A DNA stretch of 9,709 nt from Verrucomicrobiales bacterium (GCA_005793025.1 SXQI01000068.1:1-9709); one strand, 5' to 3'. Positions 1-7,589 are shown, numbered from the stretch's first letter. Notes: generated from the sequence alone by a model not told the origin. Program-made: numbers and translations.

Positions 1-42
1 AATCGCTAAATAAAAACTTGGTTTCTTGAGAAGCATAACGTC

Positions 43-801
43 TTAAACTTGCGCCACTAACGATCCAGCCATGTCGTTCTTTCGAGCGAGATTTTCGTGA
101 ACCCGACGCACTCGACCATCCTCCATTTCCGTCATCCGATCGGCATATTGGAAAACTCGATTGTCATGAGTCACGATGATCACGCAGCGCTGTGGCGACC
201 GCGCCACCTCATAAAGCAGTTCCATGATGCAATGCCCTGTCTCGCTGTCGAGAGCTGAGGTCGGTTCATCGCAAATAATCAGTCGAGGTTCGTGAACCAA
301 CGCCCGAGCGATCGCTACCCGCTGCTGCTGCCCACCGGAAAGATCATTAGGCCGCGCTTTGATCTTTTCACCCAACCCAACTTTCTTCATCGTCGCCGCA
401 GCCTTTTCCTCTGCGTCTCGCCGACTCATTCCACCAATAAGAAGGGGAACGCTCACATTTTCAACCGCATTGAGCGTCGGGATCAGGTTGAACTGTTGGA
501 AAATGAAGCCAATATTCCGTTTGCGAAATTCCGTAATCTGCGCAGGTTTTAATTTGTGCAATGAAGCCCCAAAAACATCGATCTCCCCTTCCTCAAAATT
601 CAGGGTTCCAGCCACCACACTGAGCAACGTCGTTTTGCCGCACCCAGAAGGCCCAACGACCATCAACAACTCCCCCTGTCTCGCCTCAAAAACCACTCCT
701 TTCAGTGCCACGGTTTTTGTATCACCTACCCCAAACGTTTTGGTCACGTTTCGGACATCGACCGCAAGCTGCGGAGTTGGATTCGATTTTGAATTATCCA
801 C
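43..801 (-). CDS. ABC transporter ATP-binding protein, LolD/MacB/DevA type
   Basis: This is the cytoplasmic ATPase of an ABC exporter. Numbered from the GTG at 801, it shows Walker A GPSGCGKTT (about 50-58), a Q-loop glutamine near 102 (FIFQQFNLI), signature LSGGQQQR (154-161), Walker B LIICDEP (174-180) and the H-loop histidine near 212 (VTHD). About 252 residues is usual for the LolD/MacB/DevA subfamily, whose members pair with FtsX-like permeases, as here. The frame stays open to a TTG at 858, but that start would overlap the permease gene by 65 bases. The GTG at 801 overlaps it by 8 bases, still leaves about 11 residues before the conserved domain, and is preferred. The family powers lipoprotein, lipid, peptide or drug export; the substrate here is unknown. 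Assignment to the family is secure; the start is less certain. Confidence 0.93.
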   Translation of the reverse strand: MDNSKSNPTPQLAVDVRNVTKTFGVGDTKTVALKGVVFEARQGELLMVVGPSGCGKTTLLSVVAGTLNFEEGEIDVFGASLHKLKPAQITEFRKRNIGFIFQQFNLIPTLNAVENVSVPLLIGGMSRRDAEEKAAATMKKVGLGEKIKARPNDLSGGQQQRVAIARALVHEPRLIICDEPTSALDSETGHCIMELLYEVARSPQRCVIIVTHDNRVFQYADRMTEMEDGRVRRVHENLARKNDMAGSLVAQV

Positions 802-1933
802 GGAAAACAATCGCAGCTTCCAGTTTAGCAACTCGACGGATTCCGAGTAGTGCCGCAAAAATGCAAATCAGGAAAATTAGACCAAACGTTGCCAACGGAA
901 GTTGATAAGGCATGAAGAACGGAGGTTGCCCCTTACTCACGAACATGAATCCTAATGCCGACGCGAGACCAATCCCCAATCCATACCCGATCACCCCCAC
1001 GGTCAAGGCCTGCAGCAGCAGCATACGTGCAAGAAGCCCATTGCTCGCACCCATTGCCTTCAAAGCCGCGAGGTGTCGTGTATTCTCAAGCACGAACGAA
1101 TAAAAAGTCTGTCCAGAAACTGCGATTCCAACCAGTAACCCCAACAAAATCGTCGTTCCAAACGAAGTCGGAATCCCCGTATTCTTAAAATACCACCAAA
1201 TCGTCGACCAAAAGAATTCCTCCTCGGTGAACGCTTTTAAACCCGTCTCCTTCTCGATCTTCCGAGCGACCTGCGCCACGGTAAACCCCGGCGAAGGTTC
1301 GGCGACCACGAAGCTCAGCATTTTGCGCTGCGGCGGAGCGAACCGAAGCGCCCGCTCATACGTCGTAAAGACGTAAGGGGCTCCCGTCCATGATTTCGCA
1401 CCTTTACAAATCCCGATGATTCTCGCTTCACGATCATTGATTTCAAAAGTATCCCCAATCTTAAGCGGTCTCGGCCGCCCAACGCTGAGCTTTCGAATCG
1501 CATCCGTATCAACCATCACACTACTGGGAAGCCGAAGATCCTCCAGCCGACCCTCTAAAATGTTGCCTGGTCGCCCCACCATCGTCGCGGAATCCAAGCC
1601 GACAATCTGAACTTGTTTGAACCCCCCATCCGCCATCCGGGCTTGCATCAAACCCGCATACATAGGCGCTGCGTAAGCCACCCCCAACACGCTTCTAACA
1701 CGGTTTACATCCGTGTCCCTCAACGGCTTGACCTCGTTGATCTGTTCCACCTTCGGGTCCACCACCCAGATTGAGGCGCGCATATTTCGCATATGGCTCG
1801 TCGTCCACGACAATAGCCCAAAAAACACACCACATTGCTGCGACATCAAGAGCGCAGCAAACGTCAACCCACTAACCAACATGATATACTTGGGCCGATC
1901 ACCCAAAAGCATCCTCAACGCAACGTGATACAT
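794..1933 (-). CDS. ABC transporter permease, FtsX/MacB-like (DevC type)
   Basis: This 379-residue inner-membrane protein has the MacB/DevC layout. There is one membrane segment near the N-terminus (about 17-40), then a large extracytoplasmic domain of about 200 residues. Three more hydrophobic segments follow (about 258-282, 303-333 and 346-365). The stretch ENTRHLAALKAMGAS (about 283-297) between segments is typical of FtsX-domain permeases, and the C-terminal AAIVFRG resembles the ends of DevC proteins. It is first in a minus-strand pair with the ATPase, whose start overlaps its stop codon, so translational coupling is likely. The ATG at 1933 has no good Shine-Dalgarno; a GGAGGAGG run lies too far upstream, about 25 bases. 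An in-frame TAG upstream rules out a longer form. No HlyD/DevB-type adaptor is visible; it could lie past the left edge. Substrate unknown. Confidence 0.88.
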   Translation of the reverse strand: MYHVALRMLLGDRPKYIMLVSGLTFAALLMSQQCGVFFGLLSWTTSHMRNMRASIWVVDPKVEQINEVKPLRDTDVNRVRSVLGVAYAAPMYAGLMQARMADGGFKQVQIVGLDSATMVGRPGNILEGRLEDLRLPSSVMVDTDAIRKLSVGRPRPLKIGDTFEINDREARIIGICKGAKSWTGAPYVFTTYERALRFAPPQRKMLSFVVAEPSPGFTVAQVARKIEKETGLKAFTEEEFFWSTIWWYFKNTGIPTSFGTTILLGLLVGIAVSGQTFYSFVLENTRHLAALKAMGASNGLLARMLLLQALTVGVIGYGLGIGLASALGFMFVSKGQPPFFMPYQLPLATFGLIFLICIFAALLGIRRVAKLEAAIVFRG

Positions 1934-2101
1934 GTCTAAATCCGCACAGAACTAGCCTCCTCCTCAAACAAGTTTTTTGGCATCACATGAGGTAGGAAGC
2001 CGAAGCTGCATCATAGCATCGACTCTTTTCAAACGCCTCCTCGAAGTCAAGAAACAAGGCTCCCGCGCAAACCATTCTGCCTTCCTTTTACGGCCACCAA
2101 C

Positions 2102-2129
2102 TTGACGATCGGTGGTTCAAGGATAGGAT
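2102..2129 (+). promoter_or_regulatory. Candidate promoter of modAB
   Basis: TTGACG (2102-2107) and TAGGAT (2124-2129) are separated by 16 bases, a good sigma-70-type match. The -35 box sits in the loop of a small inverted repeat, CCACC (2094-2098) and GGTGG (2111-2115), which could be a repressor site. Expected initiation is about 2136-2137, at or beside the modA GTG, so the transcript may be leaderless. The competing reading is that AGGA at 2125-2128 serves as a Shine-Dalgarno 8 bases before the GTG. I see no ModE-type operator. Confidence 0.4.
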
Positions 2130-2136
2130 CGAACTC

Positions 2137-2895
2137 GTGAAAATCGTTGCCATACTGCTTCTTTCGCTGTTGGTCACATCACAACTCAATGCCGAACAAA
2201 GTTGCTCAGTTGCTGCAGCTTCCGACCTAGTCCCCGTAATGGCCGATCTAAAAGCGGCTTTCACGAAATCAAATCCCGAGGCTCGATTGAACGTTTCGTT
2301 CGGATCCTCGGGTAATTTCTTCGCTCAAATTCGCAGCGGCGCACCCATGGATGTATTTCTCTCGGCCGATACAGATTACCCATCGAGGCTGATCGACAAA
2401 GGTAGCGCCTCTCGGGACTCCCTGACCCATTATGCAATCGGCCACCTCGCCCTATGGACCTCCAACCTGACCCTCCCCCTTTCCACGAACCTAGCCACTG
2501 TTTTGGCGAACGCTAGCATTAGGCGGATCGCGCTTGCGAATCCATCTCACTCGCCCTATGGCCGGGCCTCGAAAGCAACCCTACAACACTTAGAACTCTG
2601 GACTCCACTCCAGCAAAAACTCGTGTTCGCTGATAACGCGGCTCAAGCCCTCCAATTCGCTCAAAGCGGCAATGCTCAAATCGCAATACTCCCACTTTCG
2701 ATGGCTCAGGCTCGACCCAACAGTTCTTGTAACTATGTAAAAATCCCATCGCACTGGCATGCTCCAATCCGCCAATCAGGCGTTCTAACCACGCAAGGTT
2801 CCCAGAACCCCATCGCTCGAAAGTTCCTTGCGTTCCTAGTCACTGGAACAGGCCAACAGATCTTTAAATCCCATGGTTTTTCGGTCCCTGATTGA
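2137..2895 (+). CDS. modA: Molybdate ABC transporter substrate-binding protein ModA
   Basis: This periplasmic protein binds molybdate (or tungstate) and delivers it to the ModB channel. It opens with a signal peptide: MK, a hydrophobic run, and probable cleavage after LNA at about residue 19. The mature part has the ModA hallmarks AAASDL (26-31), the oxyanion-contacting GSSGN (56-60), GAPMDVFLSAD (68-78) and NPSHSPYGRA (135-144). DNAAQALQFAQSG (166-178) matches the usual conserved glutamine/serine region. Its 252 residues are normal for the family. Two cysteines in the mature part (23 and 198) could form a disulphide. The start is a GTG at 2137 followed by a good signal sequence, with AGGA 8 bases upstream. 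It is separated from modB by only 3 bases. Specificity for molybdate over tungstate or another oxyanion cannot be read from the sequence. Confidence 0.93.
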   Translation: MKIVAILLLSLLVTSQLNAEQSCSVAAASDLVPVMADLKAAFTKSNPEARLNVSFGSSGNFFAQIRSGAPMDVFLSADTDYPSRLIDKGSASRDSLTHYAIGHLALWTSNLTLPLSTNLATVLANASIRRIALANPSHSPYGRASKATLQHLELWTPLQQKLVFADNAAQALQFAQSGNAQIAILPLSMAQARPNSSCNYVKIPSHWHAPIRQSGVLTTQGSQNPIARKFLAFLVTGTGQQIFKSHGFSVPD

Positions 2896-2898
2896 GTC

Positions 2899-3594
2899 AT
2901 GAACCTCGGATGGCAAACCAACGGACTCGCAGAAGCATTCGGGGTAACCCTCCGACTCGCATTCACAACCACCGCGCTCCTTTTAGTCATCGGAATTCCC
3001 TTGGCACTGTGGTTAAACCGCGACCGTCAGGGCAAGAGAATCTGGATTGAAACCCTGATCACCCTGCCGATTGTCCTCCCGCCGACCGTCATCGGGTTTT
3101 ATTTGCTGATCCTGTTCTCGCCTCACAACGCCATTGGATCCGCATGGTTGCAGGCCACAGGTCAAACCCTAGCATTTAGCTTCCCGGGTTTAGTCATCGG
3201 CTCCGTGATCTACAGCCTTCCTTTCGCTGTCCAACCCTTCCAAACCGCCTTTCGAAATGTGCCTCAGGATTGCGTAGAAGTCGCACAAACACTCGGTGCC
3301 TCGCGGTGGCAACGATTCTGGAATGTGGAACTCCCCCACGCAAAACGAGGCGTCTTAGGGGGCGCGACCTTAAGCTTCGCTCATACCATGGGCGAGTTCG
3401 GGGTGGTCCTCATGCTCGGCGGGAGTTTACCCGGATCCACCCGCGTCGCTTCGATCGCTCTGTACGACGAGGTCCAACAATTGAATTACTCAGCCGCACA
3501 CACATACGCCGCTTTGCTTTTACTCACATCGTTTGCCTTACTTTCCGTTGTGAATTGGCTCAACCGCCGAGGTGCCAACGAGAATGCCCATTGA
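2899..3594 (+). CDS. modB: Molybdate ABC transporter permease ModB
   Basis: This inner-membrane subunit forms the channel for oxyanion import. It has 231 residues with about five hydrophobic segments (roughly 15-38, 52-72, 92-115, 152-175 and 202-218). The EAA loop that contacts the ATPase runs from about 127 to 155 (EVAQTLGASRWQRFW and onward) and is intact. LPIVLPPTVIGFYLL (56-70) and HTMGEFGVVLMLGG (162-175) are strongly ModB/CysT-like. The ATG lies 3 bases after the modA stop, so the two are clearly one operon. The partner ATPase ModC, usually next in line, is absent; the next gene is hpf. The protein is too short to carry a fused ATPase domain. The complete EAA loop suggests that an ATPase is supplied from elsewhere. 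Confidence 0.93.
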   Translation: MNLGWQTNGLAEAFGVTLRLAFTTTALLLVIGIPLALWLNRDRQGKRIWIETLITLPIVLPPTVIGFYLLILFSPHNAIGSAWLQATGQTLAFSFPGLVIGSVIYSLPFAVQPFQTAFRNVPQDCVEVAQTLGASRWQRFWNVELPHAKRGVLGGATLSFAHTMGEFGVVLMLGGSLPGSTRVASIALYDEVQQLNYSAAHTYAALLLLTSFALLSVVNWLNRRGANENAH

Positions 3595-3601
3595 GAAAAC
3601 T

Positions 3602-3618
3602 GGATTTTTTGTAAATCC
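3602..3618. repeat. Small inverted repeat after modB
   Basis: GGATTT (3602-3607) and AAATCC (3613-3618) form a 6-bp hairpin with a TTTGT loop, 8 bases after the modB stop. It has no U-tract behind it, so it is at best a weak processing or pausing element between modB and hpf. It may be chance. Confidence 0.3.
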
Positions 3619-3634
3619 GATCCATATTAAAAAC

Positions 3635-3982
3635 GTGAAACTTATTTTATCCACGCATAACGTAACCCTCACAGAAGCCATCGAACAACACATCCTCTCT
3701 CGGATCGATAAATTGGAACATTTCGATCGCTGGGCTATCAATGCCCGAGTCGTGTTAACCCATGACATGACCAAAATCCCCGCAAAGCAGTTCAAGTGCT
3801 CCATGCGCCTCGCAGTCCCCGGCCCAGATCTCTATGCGGAAGACTCCGAAAACGACCTCTATGCCGCGATCGATCTAGTGACCAAAAAAATCGAGCAACA
3901 AATTCGGAAAAGTCACAACAAACGCAAAGCCAAAAAACATACCGACGCTGCCGCGAGCAAAACCTCACGCCAATCAGTCTAG
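3635..3982 (+). CDS. hpf: Ribosome hibernation promoting factor (short HPF/RaiA family)
   Basis: Proteins of this family bind the 30S decoding channel in stationary phase and inactivate or dimerise ribosomes. From the GTG at 3635 the product has 115 residues and opens KLILSTHNVTLTEAIEQHI, the usual first strand and helix of HPF, which begins at residue 1-2 in most members. The conserved GPDLYAEDSENDLYAAID stretch (63-80) follows, then a lysine-rich tail (KKIEQQIRKSHNKRKAKK, 84-101) for rRNA contact. There is no long C-terminal dimerisation domain, so it is the short form. The frame is open further upstream (GTG at 3572, ATG at 3584), but those starts overlap modB and add non-conserved residues, so the GTG at 3635 is preferred. 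It lies 40 bases after modB and could be read with it or from its own promoter; CATATT lies 6 bases before the GTG. Confidence 0.88.
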   Translation: MKLILSTHNVTLTEAIEQHILSRIDKLEHFDRWAINARVVLTHDMTKIPAKQFKCSMRLAVPGPDLYAEDSENDLYAAIDLVTKKIEQQIRKSHNKRKAKKHTDAAASKTSRQSV

Positions 3983-4012
3983 GTTTGTCCCCAAAATTCG
4001 ATTTCAAAACAA

Positions 4013-4034
4013 CCGGGATATCCCAACCTCCCGG
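4013..4034. repeat. GC-rich inverted repeat between hpf and the amidohydrolase gene
   Basis: CCGGGA (4013-4018) and TCCCGG (4029-4034) are exact inverted arms with a 10-base loop. The left arm overlaps a perfect 10-bp palindrome, GGGATATCCC (4015-4024), so two alternative pairings exist. There is no T-run after it. It could be a factor-assisted terminator for hpf or a protein-binding site just upstream of the next promoter. Confidence 0.4.
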
Positions 4035-4061
4035 ACTCCGTGATTTGCCCCCAGTTAAAAT
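4032..4061 (+). promoter_or_regulatory. Candidate promoter of the amidohydrolase-tyrA-aroA-cmk-plsC block
   Basis: TAAAAT at 4056-4061 is a close -10 match and ends 6 bases before the ATG at 4068. The -35 candidate CGGACT (4032-4037, 18-base spacer) matches only three positions. No Shine-Dalgarno lies between the box and the ATG. If real, transcription would begin at or beside the start codon. Confidence 0.35.
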
Positions 4062-4067
4062 TCTTTC

Positions 4068-5318
4068 ATGACGACAGTCCGAGCTAGGCTGATCCTTCCC
4101 ATCAACCAAGACCCTATCGAAAACGGGGTCGTCACGATTCAAAATGGACGGGTCACCTCCGTGGGCCGTTGGGACGCTTCCCACCAACACTCCACAAACC
4201 ATGTCATCGACCTTGGCGCAAGGATCATCATGCCGGGGCTCGTGAATGCCCATTGCCATCTCGACTACTCCAACATGGCAGGAAAAATCCCGCCTCCCAG
4301 CAATTTTTCAGATTGGATCAAATCGATCCTCGTCCTGAAAAGTCACTGGGATTACTCCGATTACGCCGAGTCATGGCTTGCCGGTGCGGCACAAGCCTTA
4401 CGCACAGGAACCACCACGCTCGCTGATGTCGAAGCCGTCCCGGAATTGCTTCCACAAGTCTGGGAATCCACGCCGCTTCGTCTCTTCTCTTTTCTAGAAA
4501 TGACCGGGGTTCGCAGTAACCAAAACCCCAAAGCTACCCTCGATCAAGCACTCGATTTCATCCAAAAACTTCCATCCAATAACCATCACACCCTAGGTCT
4601 CTCCCCCCACGCGCCCTATTCCACATCACCTCAACTACTCCGACTCACATCCATCGCAGCCCAACAACTCGGCCTTAGAACCACCATCCACGTGGCAGAG
4701 TCGCACGAAGAATTTGAAATGTTCATGGCCGGAAAAGGGCTCCTTTTCGATTGGCTCAAAAACCAACGTCCCATGACAGAATGCGGGCTTGGCTCCCCAG
4801 TCGCTTACTTACATCAACAAGGACTTCTCTCTCCCAACCTTCTCGCTATCCACGTCAATTACCTCGCTACGGGTGATCTGCAATTGCTCGCGAACAACCA
4901 AGTAAATGTCGCGCACTGTCCGCGAAGTCATCATTACTTTGATCATGCACCGTTTCCTTTCCAATCGATGCGAGACGCTGGAATCAACATCTGCTTAGCC
5001 ACAGACTCCCTCGCCAGCATCAAGAAAAAAGGGCGAAAACTCCCTGAACTCAACCTTTTCCAAGAGCTTCAAACCTTCGCAGCCATACACCCAACACTTT
5101 GTCCAAGCGAAATGCTCCGCATGGTCACCGTGAATGCGGCAAAAGCTCTAGGCCGTTGCCGAGAATTGGGTGAAATCAGCTTAGACGCCCACGCCGATCT
5201 GATCGGAATACCTTACGAGGGTGACCTCCATCAAAGTGCCGAGTTCCTCGTCAAAGCGAACCCCGTGCCTGACTTCATCATGATCCAAGGCCAACCCAGT
5301 CTTTCCCCAGCGGGTTAG
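4068..5318 (+). CDS. Metal-dependent amidohydrolase (nucleoside-type deaminase; possible aminodeoxyfutalosine deaminase)
   Basis: This cytoplasmic amidohydrolase-superfamily enzyme has 416 residues, typical of the TRZ/ATZ/SAH-deaminase group. A small N-terminal beta domain (about 1-55) precedes the barrel. Metal and catalytic residues are all present: HxH in NAHCHLDYS (H62, H64), H208 and E211 in IHVAES, H262 in IHVNYL, H283 in HCPRSHHYF, and D313 in ATDSLAS. SPHAPYS (179-185) is characteristic of aminohydrolases acting on purine-like rings. The HCPRSHxYF and TDSLAS pattern resembles proteins annotated as 6-aminodeoxyfutalosine deaminases of menaquinone synthesis. That reading fits the tyrA and aroA neighbours, because the futalosine route starts from chorismate, but S-adenosylhomocysteine, guanine or other deaminase activity is possible. 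The ATG start has no Shine-Dalgarno. The superfamily is certain and the substrate is inferred. Confidence 0.85.
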   Translation: MTTVRARLILPINQDPIENGVVTIQNGRVTSVGRWDASHQHSTNHVIDLGARIIMPGLVNAHCHLDYSNMAGKIPPPSNFSDWIKSILVLKSHWDYSDYAESWLAGAAQALRTGTTTLADVEAVPELLPQVWESTPLRLFSFLEMTGVRSNQNPKATLDQALDFIQKLPSNNHHTLGLSPHAPYSTSPQLLRLTSIAAQQLGLRTTIHVAESHEEFEMFMAGKGLLFDWLKNQRPMTECGLGSPVAYLHQQGLLSPNLLAIHVNYLATGDLQLLANNQVNVAHCPRSHHYFDHAPFPFQSMRDAGINICLATDSLASIKKKGRKLPELNLFQELQTFAAIHPTLCPSEMLRMVTVNAAKALGRCRELGEISLDAHADLIGIPYEGDLHQSAEFLVKANPVPDFIMIQGQPSLSPAG

Positions 5319-5396
5319 GCAATCTCTAGAATTTCGACATCCCGGGTGCTAGAATCCACTTTTCCTTTTTCCGTTTTCCCCTTTAATCAGAAGCCG

Positions 5397-6281
5397 ATGC
5401 CTTGGCATAAAGTTGCACTCATTGGGGTTGGATTGCTAGGCGGGTCGATCGGCCTCGCTTTGCGCCAAGGCCGCCTCGCGCACTCAGTGGTTGGTTATGT
5501 GCGCCGGACCGAAGCCATTGCAGAGTGCGAACAACTGGGTGTGGTTGACTTCGCCACCACCGATCTCCACAAAGCCGTTGAGGGTGCCGATCTTGTGATC
5601 CTCTGCACTCCTCTCGGCCAAATGCGCGAACTCACCGAGCGGTTCTTACCCCATCTTGCTTCAAACGCCCTGATCACCGATGTCGGCAGCGTCAAAAACT
5701 CAGTGCACAAGGCACTCGAGCCCCTCTGCCAAAGCGCGGGCCTTACCTTTGTGGGAAGCCACCCAATGGCCGGCTCCGAAAAAATCGGCGTCACCGCCTC
5801 CCGAAGCGACCTCTTTCAAAACGCCCTTTGCGTAATCACTGCTCTGGAAGCCACCCCGATGACTGCCATCCAACGCATTGAAGAATTCTGGCGTTCCTTG
5901 GGAGCCCGCATTTTGAAGCTCACCCCCGAGCTCCACGACACCTTCACCGCACGGTCCAGCCATCTACCCCACCTCGTCGCCTCCCAACTCGCTAACCTCG
6001 TTCTCGACCCGACTTTCCCGAAGGATCAATCTGCACTTTGCGCCAATGGCTTTAAAGATGTCACGCGTATCGCCTCGAGTTCCCCTGAAATGTGGCGAGA
6101 TATCTCCCTGACAAATCAGGTTGAACTCGGAAAAGCTCTCGACCAATTCATCGAGGCACTCCAATCATGGAGAACCATCCTCGCATCAGGCGATGCCGAA
6201 CGGATCGAATATCTCTTCCAGCAAGCCAAGAATCGGCGCGATGCTTGGGCCAGTCAATCCGTCTTGCCGCCGTCTGCGTAG
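5397..6281 (+). CDS. tyrA: Prephenate/arogenate dehydrogenase TyrA
   Basis: TyrA oxidatively decarboxylates prephenate (or arogenate) on the way to tyrosine. The N-terminal Rossmann fold begins at once with VALIGVGLLGGSIGLALR (6-23, GxGxxGGS). LCTPLGQM (69-76) and DVGSVK (95-100) follow, then the catalytic-histidine motif GSHPMAGSE (120-128), SHLPHL (188-193), and GFKDVTRIASSSPEMWRDI (218-236), all diagnostic. The protein has 294 residues with neither a chorismate mutase nor an ACT domain, so it is a single-function, probably less feedback-regulated form. A basic pair follows GYV (residues 36-37) where NAD-specific members usually carry an aspartate, suggesting NADP. The frame is open from a GTG at 5346, but homology starts at the ATG at 5397. 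Gaps are 78 bases before it and 9 before aroA. Confidence 0.93.
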   Translation: MPWHKVALIGVGLLGGSIGLALRQGRLAHSVVGYVRRTEAIAECEQLGVVDFATTDLHKAVEGADLVILCTPLGQMRELTERFLPHLASNALITDVGSVKNSVHKALEPLCQSAGLTFVGSHPMAGSEKIGVTASRSDLFQNALCVITALEATPMTAIQRIEEFWRSLGARILKLTPELHDTFTARSSHLPHLVASQLANLVLDPTFPKDQSALCANGFKDVTRIASSSPEMWRDISLTNQVELGKALDQFIEALQSWRTILASGDAERIEYLFQQAKNRRDAWASQSVLPPSA

Positions 6282-6290
6282 CCTCCACCC

Positions 6291-7556
6291 ATGCCCTTGC
6301 CACCACTGATCGAGATCCAGCCCCTGCTTCAACCCGTCCATGCTGCGGTCCGGGTCCCCGGATCCAAAAGCATCACCAATCGGGCACTCGTCCTCGCAGC
6401 CCTCTCCACAGGGGTAACAACACTGACAGGCGCCCTCTGGAGCGAAGATACCCAGATCATGGTTCATTGCCTTCAAACGCTCGGGTTCAACGTCCGTGTC
6501 GAACTCGATCCGCATGAATTCTCGAACCGAACCATCCAGATCCATGGCTTAGGAGGGCAGATTCCCCCTTCGAATCCTGAAAAACCCTTCGATCTATTTG
6601 TCGGAAACGCCGGCACCGCAGCACGTTTCCTCACCGCGATGCTCTGCCTTGGCGAAGGCCAATACCGCCTTCACGGAGTTCCCCGCATGCATGAACGACC
6701 TCAGGCCCCGTTGTTCGAGGCTCTGCGTGAACTCGGCTACCGGATCGACTCCCCGAACAATCAATTACCTGCCACAATCCACGGCCATGGCCCACGAACG
6801 AATTCCTGCAAAGTGAGCACCGTGGAAAGCTCCCAGTTCGCCTCTGCCCTCCTCTTGTGCGCACCTTTTGGCGGATGGAACATTGAAATTCTCGGCTTTA
6901 ATCCGGAGGAATCCCCTTATATCACGATGACCTCCTCCCTTGTAGCATCTTTCCCAACCAAAGGAGGGTGTTTCCAGATCGAACCCGACGCTTCCAGCGG
7001 AAGCTACTTTTGGGGAGCAAGCCACTTACTTTCCTCCTCGAAAACCATCACAGTCCAACATTGGCCTGTTTCCCGGTGGCAGATCGATGCGGATCTCCCC
7101 AATTATTTGCCTCTTCCCCCTTCCCTCTCCCGCGCGGATCAACTCGGTGACGCAATCATGACAGCCATCGCCTTGGGACCATTCGCACACCACCCAACAA
7201 CCTTCACCAACCTAGGCCGACTCCGAGTTCAGGAATGCGAACGAGTTCAAGCGCTTCGAACTGAATTGACAAAATGTGGTGCCGATATTCGCGAGATCGG
7301 CGACACCCTTGAAATCTTCCCCTCCTCGCTGCATGGTGCCACCATCGAAACCTACCACGATCACCGCATGGCGATGTGTTTTGGGATGCTCGGACTCAAG
7401 GTCCCCGGCATAAAAATCCAAAACCCTTCCTGCGTCAAAAAAACGTTTCCCGACTACTTCGCCAAACTTGCTGCTTCCCCTCCACAAGGCTTGGGTGCCA
7501 CAATCCATAACGCTGCCACCGGCCAAGTCTTGGCCTCACACGATTTGATTGCCTAA
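6291..7556 (+). CDS. aroA: 3-phosphoshikimate 1-carboxyvinyltransferase (EPSP synthase) AroA
   Basis: AroA joins phosphoenolpyruvate to shikimate 3-phosphate in the sixth shikimate-pathway step. All the main motifs are visible: PGSKSITNRA (23-32), FVGNAGTAARFL (103-114), MHERP (133-137), SSQFASALL (180-188), the catalytic aspartate in GDAIMTAIA (D287), QECER (314-318), YHDHRMAMCFG (355-365) and KKTFPDYF (383-390). The 421 residues are normal. Two positions differ from the common E. coli-type enzyme: glutamine 314 where E. coli has Lys340, and phenylalanine 113 where it has Pro101. The last 20 or so residues extend past the usual end. The ATG lies 9 bases after the tyrA stop with no Shine-Dalgarno, which implies coupled or unled translation within the operon. 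Confidence 0.95.
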   Translation: MPLPPLIEIQPLLQPVHAAVRVPGSKSITNRALVLAALSTGVTTLTGALWSEDTQIMVHCLQTLGFNVRVELDPHEFSNRTIQIHGLGGQIPPSNPEKPFDLFVGNAGTAARFLTAMLCLGEGQYRLHGVPRMHERPQAPLFEALRELGYRIDSPNNQLPATIHGHGPRTNSCKVSTVESSQFASALLLCAPFGGWNIEILGFNPEESPYITMTSSLVASFPTKGGCFQIEPDASSGSYFWGASHLLSSSKTITVQHWPVSRWQIDADLPNYLPLPPSLSRADQLGDAIMTAIALGPFAHHPTTFTNLGRLRVQECERVQALRTELTKCGADIREIGDTLEIFPSSLHGATIETYHDHRMAMCFGMLGLKVPGIKIQNPSCVKKTFPDYFAKLAASPPQGLGATIHNAATGQVLASHDLIA

Positions 7557-7589
7557 CTCCTAACCACACTCCCTTCGATTCCATAGAAC

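Noticed and set aside
359..850. Long plus-strand open frame opposite the ABC ATPase gene.
   Set aside because: It has no recognisable protein motif and is fully explained as the antisense shadow of the ATPase, which carries all catalytic motifs.
43..1933. The ABC ATPase as the missing ModC.
   Set aside because: Its sequence is of the MacB/LolD type, it lacks a C-terminal molybdate-binding domain, and it overlaps and pairs with its own FtsX-like permease on the opposite strand from modAB.
3792..4259. Minus-strand open frame of 155 codons spanning hpf and the amidohydrolase start.
   Set aside because: It covers two well-supported plus-strand genes and a gap and has no recognisable domain; the open frame follows from C-rich sense codons.
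5326..5355. Two copies of CTAGAAT 23 bases apart before tyrA, considered as a promoter or operator.
   Set aside because: The repeat is short, the upstream copy is a poor -35, and expected TAG-containing heptamers can recur by chance in a 78-base gap.
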